Part shown: piece by piece, positions 26,134 through 34,968 of the stretch
How the letters are laid out: each line of letters begins with the position of its first letter
How positions within the stretch are numbered: the first letter of the stretch is position 1
NCBI RefSeq assembly: GCF_003932895.1
Contig: NZ_RQYW01000003.1
Location: 124,001 to 188,000 of the forward strand
DNA from: Leptotrichia sp. OH3620_COT-345
Lineage (GTDB): Bacteria > Fusobacteriota > Fusobacteriia > Fusobacteriales > Leptotrichiaceae
DNA: 64,000 nt
Direction: 5' to 3'
Program-made: the position numbers and the translations under genes
The notes under the pieces: generated by a model
What the model was told of the DNA's origin: nothing
The model's database searches: none
Seen by the model: the letters and a program-made list of their open reading frames with translations, nothing else

Positions 26134-27330
26134 TTATATTGTCAGATTATATACTTTATAATTTCCAAGAATTTGAAAATAATCAGATTTAAAACGAATT
26201 TCCTCAAGAGCACTTTTAACTTTCCCGTTTTTTATACTTCCTTCAAAATCGATATAAAAATAATATTTCCAAGGTTTATTTATTATCGGTCTGGACTTCA
26301 GACCGACCATATTAAGATTATAGTCTGAAAAAACTTTCAATAGATTCATTAACGCTCCGGCTTCATTTCTTGTACTTGTAATAATACTTATTTTATCACT
26401 TTCCTCAGTAGCAATATTTTTATTGGATATTACGAAAAATCTTGTATAATTTTCCTTTGAGTCATTTATATCCTCTTTCAGCAGATCCAGATTATACATT
26501 TCTTTTGTTTTCATATTTGCTATACAGGCATTTTCGACACTTCCCATTTCCATAATATACTTTGCACTAAGTGCAGTATTTGACATTTTTATAATTTTCC
26601 ATTGAGTATGTTTTTCTAGAAATCTTGAACATTGAAGAAAAGCCTGTTCATGAGAGTATACATTTTTTATGTTTTCTATTTCACTTCCTTTTATCCCTAA
26701 CAGATTATGCTCTATCTTATGCTTCACTTCTCCTATTATGTATATACTCGCATTATTTATAAGGTCTATACTGTCTCTTACTTCTCCTACTAAAGAATTT
26801 TCAATAGGAATAACACCTATATCCATTTCACCTGAACTTACTTTTTGAACTAATTCTCTGTGAGAACTCCAATTATAAATATTTTTTTCTATTTCATCAT
26901 ATTTAAAAGTATTTCCGCTATTTTTTATTAAGTTCGTTAAAACTTCATAAGCATAAGAACCGGGCACTCCCGTATAACCTATTTTTTTATTGGAAAATTC
27001 AAGATTATTCACATATTCTGCGGATATTCCTTTTTTAAATTTTATATACTCCCTGCTCATATCTTCAATATCCTTTAATGCAAGCTCCAGATATCTTCTG
27101 AAATCCTTATTTTTTATCTCTTCCATATTTCTTTCTGTTATTTCCTTTAAGCTGCTTTTGTCCGAAATTTTAATTTCTCTTTCTTTTTCTGCTATCAAAA
27201 ATTTTTCCAATATTTCAAATTTTGACCGGATTAATTTTAAAAGTTTACTATCTATCATGTACAGTTTTTGTCTTACTTCTTCCAAATCAAAATTCTTTTC
27301 TTTAAATTTTTCTTCATTTAAATCATTCAC
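26134..27330 (-). CDS. pheA: Bifunctional chorismate mutase / prephenate dehydratase
   Basis: 398 residues: an AroQ-type chorismate mutase helix bundle (about 15-105, with LYMIDSKLLKLIRSKFE), prephenate dehydratase (about 115-300, starting KIGYTGVPGSYAYE and containing PIENSLVGEVRDSIDL) and a C-terminal ACT domain (TRNEAGALMNLLKVFSDY, LKSRPI) for phenylalanine inhibition. The start is GTG, six bases after GGAGG. It heads the aromatic operon and has a strong promoter immediately upstream. Confidence 0.94.
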   Translation of the reverse strand: MNDLNEEKFKEKNFDLEEVRQKLYMIDSKLLKLIRSKFEILEKFLIAEKEREIKISDKSSLKEITERNMEEIKNKDFRRYLELALKDIEDMSREYIKFKKGISAEYVNNLEFSNKKIGYTGVPGSYAYEVLTNLIKNSGNTFKYDEIEKNIYNWSSHRELVQKVSSGEMDIGVIPIENSLVGEVRDSIDLINNASIYIIGEVKHKIEHNLLGIKGSEIENIKNVYSHEQAFLQCSRFLEKHTQWKIIKMSNTALSAKYIMEMGSVENACIANMKTKEMYNLDLLKEDINDSKENYTRFFVISNKNIATEESDKISIITSTRNEAGALMNLLKVFSDYNLNMVGLKSRPIINKPWKYYFYIDFEGSIKNGKVKSALEEIRFKSDYFQILGNYKVYNLTI

Positions 27331-27381
27331 GACAATCCTCCTCTCATACGATTATCGATTCACTGATATTTATTTTCAATT

Positions 27382-27410
27382 ATTATATCATTATCCTTAA
27401 TTTCTTTCAA
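27382..27410 (-). promoter_or_regulatory. Promoter of the aromatic amino acid operon
   Basis: On the minus strand TTGAAA (27405-27410) is followed after 17 bases by TATAAT (27382-27387). Transcription would start near 27375, giving a leader of about 45 bases. This leader is too short for a T-box or classic attenuator, so control is likely through enzyme feedback or a repressor. Confidence 0.8.
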
Positions 27411-27431
27411 AATTATTTTGCTATATTATAA

Positions 27432-28808
27432 TTACTGAATTTCTCCATTTTTCACTGTTACTTTTTCGGTAAATTCTACACTTGATATTTCATTAAATCT
27501 TTTAGTTATTTTATTTGATGTTGTCGTTATACTCTTTACGTCTCTCGTCACTTTTTCAATGTCTTTTTCAAGAGTTGTCCATCTTTCCTGATACCTGTCA
27601 AATTCTTTATTCAACTTTATAAGTTCTTCCTGAATAATGTGTGCATATTTGTCCCTTTCAATGTTCATCATTATTACCTGCAATGTAGTAAGAACAGACA
27701 TAAGAGTAGTTGGTGAAGCTATTCTGACATTTTTTCTGTAAGCGTATTCTATTATTTCAGTATGATAAGCATTTATTTCGGCAAATACAGCTTCAGCAGG
27801 TAAAAATAATATCGCCTGATCGGATGTTTCCCCATGAACTATATATTTTGAAGAAATATCGTCAATATGTTTTTTCAAATTTATCGAAAATTCTTTTTTT
27901 GCATTTTCCCTTTCAGAAAGTGTAAGTTCACTGTCGTACATTCTTCTGTAATTTTCAAGAGGAAATTTTGAATCAACGGCTATATTCCCCATAGGTTCAG
28001 GTGCAAATATAACGGCATCTACAATCATTCCATTCGATAGTTTGTACTGTTTCCTATATATCCTATCGTTTTTTTCCCCGAATACTGAAGAAAGTATTTG
28101 ATACATCTGAACTTCTCCGAATATTCCTCTGCTTTTCTTATCAGTCAGTACATCTTGCAGGGAAACTACATTACTTGATAAGTCTTCAATTTTTTTCTGG
28201 GCTTCATCAATTTTTCCAAGTCTTTCCAATACATTTCCAAAAGTCTTCGTTGTTTCTTCAAAACCTTTGGATAAACGTTCCTCGACTTTTGTATTCATCA
28301 TATCCAGTTTGTTTTCGATTTTCCTATTTAATGTTTCAAAATCATTACTTATCTCTTTTTTTAATTCATCTTTAAATTTATTAATATTTTCTGACATCCT
28401 TTGGTTATTTTCATTCATTGCCGAACCTAGTTTGGTTCCGAAATCTGTAAATCTCACAAGAAGTTTCTCATTATTTCCTGACAACTCTCTATTCAGTTGA
28501 GTAATCCCTTGTAATAAATTATTTTTTACATTTAATGTCATACTTTTTTCCATTTCACTAAACTTCTTTGCATTTTCAGTTATATTTTTTTCAGTACCGG
28601 CTACAAATCCCTCCGTCAATAAATTTTCAATTTCATCTTTCAGATAATTCAGTTCTTCCTGCTGATTTTTTCTTATTTTTAAAATATAAAAAAGAGCTAT
28701 TATACATAAAATTCCCGTTATTATAATTAATATAAAAATAATAAGATGATTCATTTCTATTTGATTTTTCAACATTTGTATACTGCTATTCAGTGTCTCA
28801 ACTTCCAT
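27432..28808 (-). CDS. rmuC: DNA recombination protein RmuC-like
   Basis: 458 residues from an ATG at 28808 preceded by TTGGAG; the longer frame starts inside the preceding intergenic sequence. An N-terminal transmembrane helix (HLIIFILIIITGILCIIALFYIL) is followed by a long coiled coil and the RmuC nuclease-like domain (SRGIFGEVQMYQILSSVFG, AVDSKFPLENYRRMYD, FLPAEAVFAEI). RmuC proteins limit inversions and recombination at repeats; the biochemical activity is not well defined. It lies 18 bases after the BrkB-like gene. Confidence 0.9.
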   Translation of the reverse strand: MEVETLNSSIQMLKNQIEMNHLIIFILIIITGILCIIALFYILKIRKNQQEELNYLKDEIENLLTEGFVAGTEKNITENAKKFSEMEKSMTLNVKNNLLQGITQLNRELSGNNEKLLVRFTDFGTKLGSAMNENNQRMSENINKFKDELKKEISNDFETLNRKIENKLDMMNTKVEERLSKGFEETTKTFGNVLERLGKIDEAQKKIEDLSSNVVSLQDVLTDKKSRGIFGEVQMYQILSSVFGEKNDRIYRKQYKLSNGMIVDAVIFAPEPMGNIAVDSKFPLENYRRMYDSELTLSERENAKKEFSINLKKHIDDISSKYIVHGETSDQAILFLPAEAVFAEINAYHTEIIEYAYRKNVRIASPTTLMSVLTTLQVIMMNIERDKYAHIIQEELIKLNKEFDRYQERWTTLEKDIEKVTRDVKSITTTSNKITKRFNEISSVEFTEKVTVKNGEIQ

Positions 28809-28826
28809 TTTTTCTCCAATCATATA

Positions 28827-30116
28827 TTAATTTATTTTTATATTTTTAAGTAACTCTTTATCCTCAAATACTATTTTTTCCTTTATGTTGTTAAGAAGCT
28901 CTTTTTCTTCTTCAGTCAGATTATCAAAAATATTACTATAATAATCAAAGTTTTTCTCTTCAAACCTGTTTATAAATATTTCAAAAGAAAGATCTTCAGG
29001 ATCATAAGCTACCTGATACTTAACTTCTTCATTCTTATCAGTTATTACTTCGTTTACAAAATTCATTTTTTCAAGTTCTGATAATATATCTTTTATAAAT
29101 AATGCTTCCATTCCCAGTTTTCTAGTTAATTCACCATGTGTATAAGGTTCTTCTTTCCTTTTAAATCTCGTAATTATGAGTGACAAAATTAACAATCCCG
29201 CTTCTTTTCTCAATTTTATCGGCATTTCCACTTTTTCATTATATAAAAATTCGTCTGAAGTCTGTATCGAAAAAGCAATCTGGGCTCCAAGTAAAATAGT
29301 TACCCATACATACTGCACCCATGTAAGAAATATGGGAATTAAAGCTAAACTTCCGTAAATGGCGTTATATCTCGTAATAGATGATTGAAGCCATGTAAAT
29401 GCAATTTTTAGTACAAGACAGAGAATTGCCGTTATTATTCCGGATATAAGAGCGGGTTTTAACTTTACATTGGTATTCGGTATTATATAAAACAAGAGTG
29501 TAAATAGAAATATATAAAATAGAGGTCCTAATATATGTAAAAAAATATTTACAATAATTGCTCCTCCGAAAAAAAATGTACTCATTTTTTCAACAACAAA
29601 TGAATTTGTAGCTATTATTACAATAAGCAATATCGGCCCTAAAAATACAATCGCTACATAATCCACTATTCTTCTAGTTATAGAACGATTTTTATTTATC
29701 CGCCATATTTTATTAAAGGAATCTTCCAACATCATCAGTACTTTTATTGCCGAATTAATTAGTATAACTACACCGACTCCTGTAAGGATACTTCCTTCAG
29801 TAGAAGCAAGAAGCTTATTTGCTATATCAAGGACAGTTCTTACCATTCCTTCATTTTGAGGTACAAGTTCAAATATTTTCTGGATAAAAAGTTTATCAAG
29901 ACCGAATCCTTTAGTAATTCCGAGAATTAATGCCAAAATGGGAAATATCGCAATCATTGAAAAATATGTCAGTGTACAGGCAAGTATCTGTGTTTCTCCA
30001 TCACTGTAATTTCTGTAAATAAGATTTATCATCTGGAACATTTCTCTTGTATATTTTTTTATATTTTCTATACTTAATTTTTCCATTATTTCGGATATAT
30101 TAAATTTCAATTTCAT
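28827..30116 (-). CDS. YihY/BrkB family membrane protein
   Basis: 429 residues with six hydrophobic segments in the first 290, including the family block LACTLTYFSMIAIFPILALILG and YGSLALIPIFLTWVQYVWVTILLGAQIAF. A cytoplasmic C-terminal tail of about 150 residues contains a winged-helix-like stretch (YTHGELTRKLGMEALFIKDILSELEKMNFV), seen in some members. The family was once called RNase BN, which is incorrect; its function is unsettled, possibly a transporter. CAAGGAGAATAT precedes the ATG. Confidence 0.85.
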   Translation of the reverse strand: MKLKFNISEIMEKLSIENIKKYTREMFQMINLIYRNYSDGETQILACTLTYFSMIAIFPILALILGITKGFGLDKLFIQKIFELVPQNEGMVRTVLDIANKLLASTEGSILTGVGVVILINSAIKVLMMLEDSFNKIWRINKNRSITRRIVDYVAIVFLGPILLIVIIATNSFVVEKMSTFFFGGAIIVNIFLHILGPLFYIFLFTLLFYIIPNTNVKLKPALISGIITAILCLVLKIAFTWLQSSITRYNAIYGSLALIPIFLTWVQYVWVTILLGAQIAFSIQTSDEFLYNEKVEMPIKLRKEAGLLILSLIITRFKRKEEPYTHGELTRKLGMEALFIKDILSELEKMNFVNEVITDKNEEVKYQVAYDPEDLSFEIFINRFEEKNFDYYSNIFDNLTEEEKELLNNIKEKIVFEDKELLKNIKIN

Positions 30117-30140
30117 ATATTCTCCTTGTAACTTTAAAAA

Positions 30141-30405
30141 AGATTTTCCGGTCTTTTTTATAAAAAAGTTTATTCAAAAAATTGCCGACTCAAATTATTT
30201 CACACCTAGCTTTCTTTCCGTGAGGGCTCATTCTTCCCCTCATTCTTCTACTATCGGCTACAAAATTTTTATTCCTCAAAAATGTGTAAAATAAATGTTG
30301 TAAAAACATACTTTTTATTTTTACAGCAAATGAGCATTTTTTAAGCTTCGGCAAAATTTGAGTTGAATTATTTTTTGTGAAGCTTTTTCCAAAAAAGACG
30401 AAAAA
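30141..30405 (-). repeat. Dispersed intergenic repeat, full-length copy with inverted ends
   Basis: The element fills the gap between thiI and the BrkB-like gene. Its two ends are an imperfect inverted repeat of about 60 bases: the left end contains GGTCTTTTTT, AAAAAAGTTT and GACTCAAATT, and the right end read on the minus strand contains CGTCTTTTTT, AAAAAGCTTC and AACTCAAATT. The interior (TTTTTGAGGAATAAAAATTT then CGATAGTAGAAGAATGAG on the minus strand) matches the copy at 38335-38692. It could be a MITE-like element or a structured RNA. Confidence 0.55.
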
Positions 30406-30408
30406 AAT

Positions 30409-31596
30409 CTATTCTATATTAAAAAATTCTCGCTCATTAAATACTTCCTCAAGAATTTCGTTATAATTTTCTATTTTTTTTTCTTCAAAAATTATATCTT
30501 CCAATTTAGGATTCGTAGCGGGATGTTTCGGAGCAAATATAACACAGGAATCTTCATGGGGTTCTATTGATTTTTCATAAGTTCCTATTTCCTTTGCCAT
30601 TTCTATTATTTCTGTTTTATCCATTCCAATAAGAGGCCTTAATACAGGAACTTTTTCTACTGAAGCGTTTGTACAAGTAAGTCCCCCTAAAGTCTGGGAA
30701 GCCACTTGTCCTAAACTTTCTCCGGTAATCAGTGCCTGATACTGCATATTATGTGACAACTTTTCTGCCAACTTCATCATTGCTCTTCTTGTCAATATCG
30801 TAGCAAATTCTTTTCTTGTCTTACTGTTTATTTCTTCTTGAATTTTTAGTATGTTTATTATGTAAAGTCTGCTTTTCCCTGTATAAATTGATAATATCTC
30901 AGTCAATTCCTTTATTTTTTCAAGGGCTTTCCTGCTTGTAAAAGGAAAACTGTGAAATGTTACAAAATTTATTCTCATTCCTCGTTTTGCCATCATAAAT
31001 GATGCTACAGGACTGTCAATTCCCCCTGAAAGGAGAACAAGCCCTTTCCCTGTCGAACCTATAGGAAGTCCTCCATAAGTTTTTATTTTTTCAGTATAAA
31101 TATATACACTTTTTCTTATTTCAACATTTATAAGTATATCGGGATCTTTCATTTTTACTTTTTCAAAAGGACTGTTTATAAGTATATGAGCTCCCAGTTC
31201 CTTTGCATAATCCATAGATTTTTTTTCAAATCCTTTATTACTTCTGTTTACAGCTACTTTAAAATTTCTTGCTCCGTATTCATAGGCATAATTTGCCACT
31301 TCCAGAATTTTTTCCTTTATTATTGTATCATCTCTTTCAATTTTAATTGACTGATTCAGTCCTATAATTCCAAAAATTTTCTTTAATTTTTCTGTAATTT
31401 TATCCATATCTTCATTTTTTATATCTATATATAATTTGGATAAATCTTCGTTCAACTTAAATTCATATCCATCTAATGTTTTATTTATAGTACTTCTTAA
31501 TATTTTTTCAAATTGTCCTCTATTTTTTCCTTTTAAAGATAATTCTCCATATGACAGACCTATACAATTTAAAAGGGCTGTATTCATATAATTCAT
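30409..31596 (-). CDS. thiI: tRNA 4-thiouridine synthetase ThiI
   Basis: 395 residues from an ATG at 31596 preceded by AAGAAAGGAAAT; the longer frame contains the Shine-Dalgarno. N-terminal NFLD/THUMP domains (YGELSLKGKNRGQFE) are followed by the PP-loop pyrophosphatase motif LLSGGIDSPVA and the AANH domain ending near FAPKHPATNP. There is no C-terminal rhodanese domain, as in Bacillus-type ThiI, which then takes sulphur from a dedicated cysteine desulfurase. That partner is encoded just upstream. Used for s4U in tRNA, possibly also thiamine thiazole synthesis. Confidence 0.95.
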   Translation of the reverse strand: MNYMNTALLNCIGLSYGELSLKGKNRGQFEKILRSTINKTLDGYEFKLNEDLSKLYIDIKNEDMDKITEKLKKIFGIIGLNQSIKIERDDTIIKEKILEVANYAYEYGARNFKVAVNRSNKGFEKKSMDYAKELGAHILINSPFEKVKMKDPDILINVEIRKSVYIYTEKIKTYGGLPIGSTGKGLVLLSGGIDSPVASFMMAKRGMRINFVTFHSFPFTSRKALEKIKELTEILSIYTGKSRLYIINILKIQEEINSKTRKEFATILTRRAMMKLAEKLSHNMQYQALITGESLGQVASQTLGGLTCTNASVEKVPVLRPLIGMDKTEIIEMAKEIGTYEKSIEPHEDSCVIFAPKHPATNPKLEDIIFEEKKIENYNEILEEVFNEREFFNIE

Positions 31597-31638
31597 TTTA
31601 TATTTCCTTTCTTTCAACGATTTCTTTTATTTTTCAGA

Positions 31639-31899
31639 TTATTCAACCGAAATTTTGATTAATTGTCTAAATATGGAATAAATATTCTTAATTCTTCCGT
31701 TCCTTAATATAGCAAACAAAACTGAATCCATAATAAATTTAACACTTAAAAATATTAATTCCATATTCATGATTTTAATTTTTTTACTGTATTTCTTTAT
31801 TTTCTTCAAATATTTATTTTTCAAATACTTAAAATTTTTATCAAAATATAATATAAAAGCTTTTTGTTTAGACTGAATAAATTTAATATTATTATTCAT
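31639..31899 (-). CDS. Small hypothetical protein between nifS-like gene and thiI
   Basis: An 86-residue frame very rich in Lys and Ile, with one possible membrane segment (MELIFLSVKFIMDSVLFAIL). No Shine-Dalgarno is visible before the ATG and no family is recognised. It may be a spurious frame in AT-rich DNA or the remnant of a gene. It is kept because it lies on the operon strand and fills the 383-base space between two functionally paired genes. Confidence 0.3.
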   Translation of the reverse strand: MNNNIKFIQSKQKAFILYFDKNFKYLKNKYLKKIKKYSKKIKIMNMELIFLSVKFIMDSVLFAILRNGRIKNIYSIFRQLIKISVE

Positions 31900-31979
31900 A
31901 TTGTTTATTATATAATAAATATTTTTCAGTTTAAGGATTTTACTGTCAGCAATATAAATTTATGAAAATTATATATTGA

Positions 31980-33128
31980 TTATCTCATTTTTCTTATTTT
32001 TTCAACACTATTTTTCAAAACTTCCACTACCTTATTAATTTCATCTGAAGTATTTCCCCATGAAAAACTGAATCTTAACGCTCCCTCAAGTTCTTCATTA
32101 CTAAGTCCCATAGCTGTCAGTACTTTACTGTTCCCTTTTTTGGAAGAACAGGCAGAACCTGTAGAAACATAAATTTCATTCATTCCTAAAAAATGAGTAA
32201 GCACTTCCCCTTTCACCCCTTTAAATGATACATTCAGAACTTTCGGACTGGATTTTTCAGCATTAAGTAGAGAATTTATTCTGATATCATTTATATTTTT
32301 TCCTATTTTTTCCGCAAGTTCTATTTTAAGCTTCTGCATATGTTCCATATCTTTTTTATAGTTCATATCAACTAATTCGACTGCTTTTGCAAATGCAGTT
32401 ATTAATTCTGCAGGCATTGTTCTTTTCACAATTCCGTTTTCGGAGTTTGAACCGTAAATTACATTTGCCGTCTTTACTTCGTTTGCAATATAAATTGCAC
32501 CTATCCCTTTAGGAGCATAGATTTTATGTCCACTGACAGTTACTGCATCTACCGGAATTTTATCGAACTTTATATTTGTACATCCTAATCCCTGTACAAA
32601 ATCAGTATGAAAATAAATATCTTTATTCTTTTTCTTAATTATTTCAGCTATTTTTCCTATATCCTGTATTGTTCCCGTTTCGCTATTTACTCCTCCCACG
32701 GAAACTAAAAGAGTGTCTTCCCTTAAAATATTTTTGAGTTGTTCCATATCTATAAATCCGTCTTTATCCACGTTAAGAAAATCCACTTCAAATCCTTCAG
32801 TTTCATAATGTCTGAACGTTTCATATACTGAAGGATGTTCAATTTTTGTTGTAATCAGATGTTTCTTTTTTTGAGAATTCGCCTTTATAATTCCCTGTAT
32901 TATGAGGTTATTACCGTCTGAACCTCCGGCTGTAAAATATATTCTTGAAAAGTCCAATCCTAAAAAATTTCCTACTGTTTTTCTTGCTTCTTTTATTTTT
33001 ATAAATATTCCATGAGAAAATTCATGAATTGCATCGGGATTGGCATAATTTTTTTCCATTACTTCCGTCATTGCTTCTATTACTTCTCTTTTCGGTTTTG
33101 TGCTGGCAGCATTATCTAAATATATCAT
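31980..33128 (-). CDS. Cysteine desulfurase (NifS/IscS family), ThiI partner
   Basis: 382 residues, PLP-dependent. Landmarks are LDNAASTKP at the N-terminus, HTDFVQGLG, the PLP lysine in SGHKIYAPKGIGAIY and the catalytic Cys in STGSACSSKKG. It removes sulphur from cysteine as a protein persulfide. The substrate-region GGSDGNN replaces the more usual GGTESNN. Lying two genes upstream of a rhodanese-less thiI, it resembles Bacillus NifZ and probably supplies sulphur for 4-thiouridine. GAAAAAGGAAAAG precedes the ATG. Confidence 0.92.
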   Translation of the reverse strand: MIYLDNAASTKPKREVIEAMTEVMEKNYANPDAIHEFSHGIFIKIKEARKTVGNFLGLDFSRIYFTAGGSDGNNLIIQGIIKANSQKKKHLITTKIEHPSVYETFRHYETEGFEVDFLNVDKDGFIDMEQLKNILREDTLLVSVGGVNSETGTIQDIGKIAEIIKKKNKDIYFHTDFVQGLGCTNIKFDKIPVDAVTVSGHKIYAPKGIGAIYIANEVKTANVIYGSNSENGIVKRTMPAELITAFAKAVELVDMNYKKDMEHMQKLKIELAEKIGKNINDIRINSLLNAEKSSPKVLNVSFKGVKGEVLTHFLGMNEIYVSTGSACSSKKGNSKVLTAMGLSNEELEGALRFSFSWGNTSDEINKVVEVLKNSVEKIRKMR

Positions 33129-33249
33129 ATCTTTTCCTTTTTCTTAATTTATTTTTTATTTTAAATAATTCTTTAGCCTTCATTTTTATTTCTTTCAGCT
33201 TTATTAATTTCTATTTCTCCCAAAAATAAATTTTACTTATTTGTTTCAT

Positions 33250-33255
33250 ATTATA
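33250..33255 (-). promoter_or_regulatory. Extended -10 for the desulfurase-thiI transcript
   Basis: On the minus strand TGTTATAAT forms an extended -10 about 120 bases upstream of the desulfurase start. No good -35 hexamer was found. Confidence 0.35.
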
Positions 33256-33373
33256 ACACGAATTTCAAGAATTTTTATACTTTAATTTTGAAATTTGAAA
33301 AGAGCTGTTTCATAGATTAATATATCAGGAAATATCATATAAATACTTTATTATTTATCTATTATAATTTTAA

Positions 33374-34756
33374 TTATTTTTCTATTAAAATCATATCTTT
33401 TAATATATCTTCTAATTCTTTCATATCTGTTTTTGACATATATTTATTTTGATATATACTTTCTTTAAAAAAGTCTATAGCCAAACACATTGGATGTATA
33501 ATCAAAATTATAAAAACTGTGTATATAAGAAAATATACTATTCCTTTATAATTTTCTAAAAAGATTTCAATTAAATTTAGTATATTATTTTTATTTTCCC
33601 ATAATATAGAACTTATTATTTTAAAATTTAATCCTTTTATTTTAAATAATATTACTGCATTTATAAAAGTTATTGGAATTATTATTTCCCACTTTATTTT
33701 TATATTATATTCTTTTGTTAGCTCTTTTACATAAAGTAAAATTTTTTCATAGCTTTCAGATTTTAAGCTTATTTCATTATTTCGTAAAATTATCTTTAAT
33801 TTTTTAATTTTATTTTTTCTATAACTATCTTTTTTTTCTTGATATTTTTTTAAGTTTATAACAAAATTATTTACAAGAAAAATTACTGAAATAGTATTTG
33901 TTATAATAATTAACGGATATAATATTTCAGTGTTATTTAAATTTATTATTCTCATTTTGATTACTGAATAAATAATAATAAGAAAAAAACTTATTATTCC
34001 TGAAAAGTAGAATTCCATAGCTTGCTTTTTTAATTTAGGAATATTTAATAATGAACTAGCTAATATTATTAACATAAAAATGATTAAGTAACTATACTTC
34101 AGTTTCAGCATAAATATTGTTTTAAATATAATAATAGGATATATTGAAATAATTATATAAAATAATTTGAAAAAATATTTTTTAAAATTAAAAGTGTCAT
34201 TTTTTTCTATTAAATAAATAAAAACACTTATTAATAAACAAAAAATTATTATAATATTTATTTTTTCTAAAAAAAGAAGTATAAAGCAAAATAAGTTTAA
34301 TGCTTTCTCACTATTCCCATAATTCATTTTTCTTAATTTTGTAATAAAAATTTCCCAATATTCATTTTCAAATATTGATAACTTATTATCTTCCGAATTT
34401 ATTTTAAAACATTTAATAAAAAAATATATAGGCACATATATAAGAAATGTTATAAATGTTAATAGCCTGATTATCATTAAAATTTCTGATATTATTTTAT
34501 AATTTGTTATTTTTTTTGTTAAAATTAAAATTATATTTGTAAAACTTATAAAATTAATAATAATTATAAAGAATATGAATGATAAAATAAGTAATATTTT
34601 TATCATTCTTAGCCGTATTTCTTCATTTTTTATTTTTTTATTAATTTTTTCTTTGTTCTTAGAGCATTTATTTTTTTCTTCACTATATTCTATTAAAATT
34701 TTATCAAAAATTGTATATTTATCAAATAACTCATATTTCCATTTTCTTAAAAACAT
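33374..34756 (-). CDS. Polytopic membrane protein of unknown function
   Basis: 460 residues, extremely rich in Ile, Leu, Lys and Asn. After a charged N-terminal helix (residues 20-48) there are about ten hydrophobic segments in pairs separated by short basic loops, one of which (about 330-365) is a longer cytoplasmic coil. No transporter or enzyme motif is recognised. AAAGGAGAATAAAAA gives a good ribosome site. Its A+T content seems higher than that of its neighbours, which could reflect relaxed selection or recent acquisition. Confidence 0.65.
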   Translation of the reverse strand: MFLRKWKYELFDKYTIFDKILIEYSEEKNKCSKNKEKINKKIKNEEIRLRMIKILLILSFIFFIIIINFISFTNIILILTKKITNYKIISEILMIIRLLTFITFLIYVPIYFFIKCFKINSEDNKLSIFENEYWEIFITKLRKMNYGNSEKALNLFCFILLFLEKINIIIIFCLLISVFIYLIEKNDTFNFKKYFFKLFYIIISIYPIIIFKTIFMLKLKYSYLIIFMLIILASSLLNIPKLKKQAMEFYFSGIISFFLIIIYSVIKMRIINLNNTEILYPLIIITNTISVIFLVNNFVINLKKYQEKKDSYRKNKIKKLKIILRNNEISLKSESYEKILLYVKELTKEYNIKIKWEIIIPITFINAVILFKIKGLNFKIISSILWENKNNILNLIEIFLENYKGIVYFLIYTVFIILIIHPMCLAIDFFKESIYQNKYMSKTDMKELEDILKDMILIEK

Positions 34757-34968
34757 TTTTTATTCTCCTTTTTTATTTAGCACACATTTTACTATTTTTG
34801 GTTTCTAAACCCTCTCCAGAAAAAAATAATTTGCTCAATAAAAATCTGACATTTAACCTTTAGGTAGGTTTTTGACTTTTACAGGCAAATTATTAATTTT
34901 TAACTTAAAAAATTTAAATTCATAACATTTCCGAATACTTTTTCAATACTACACTATATCCCATTCTT

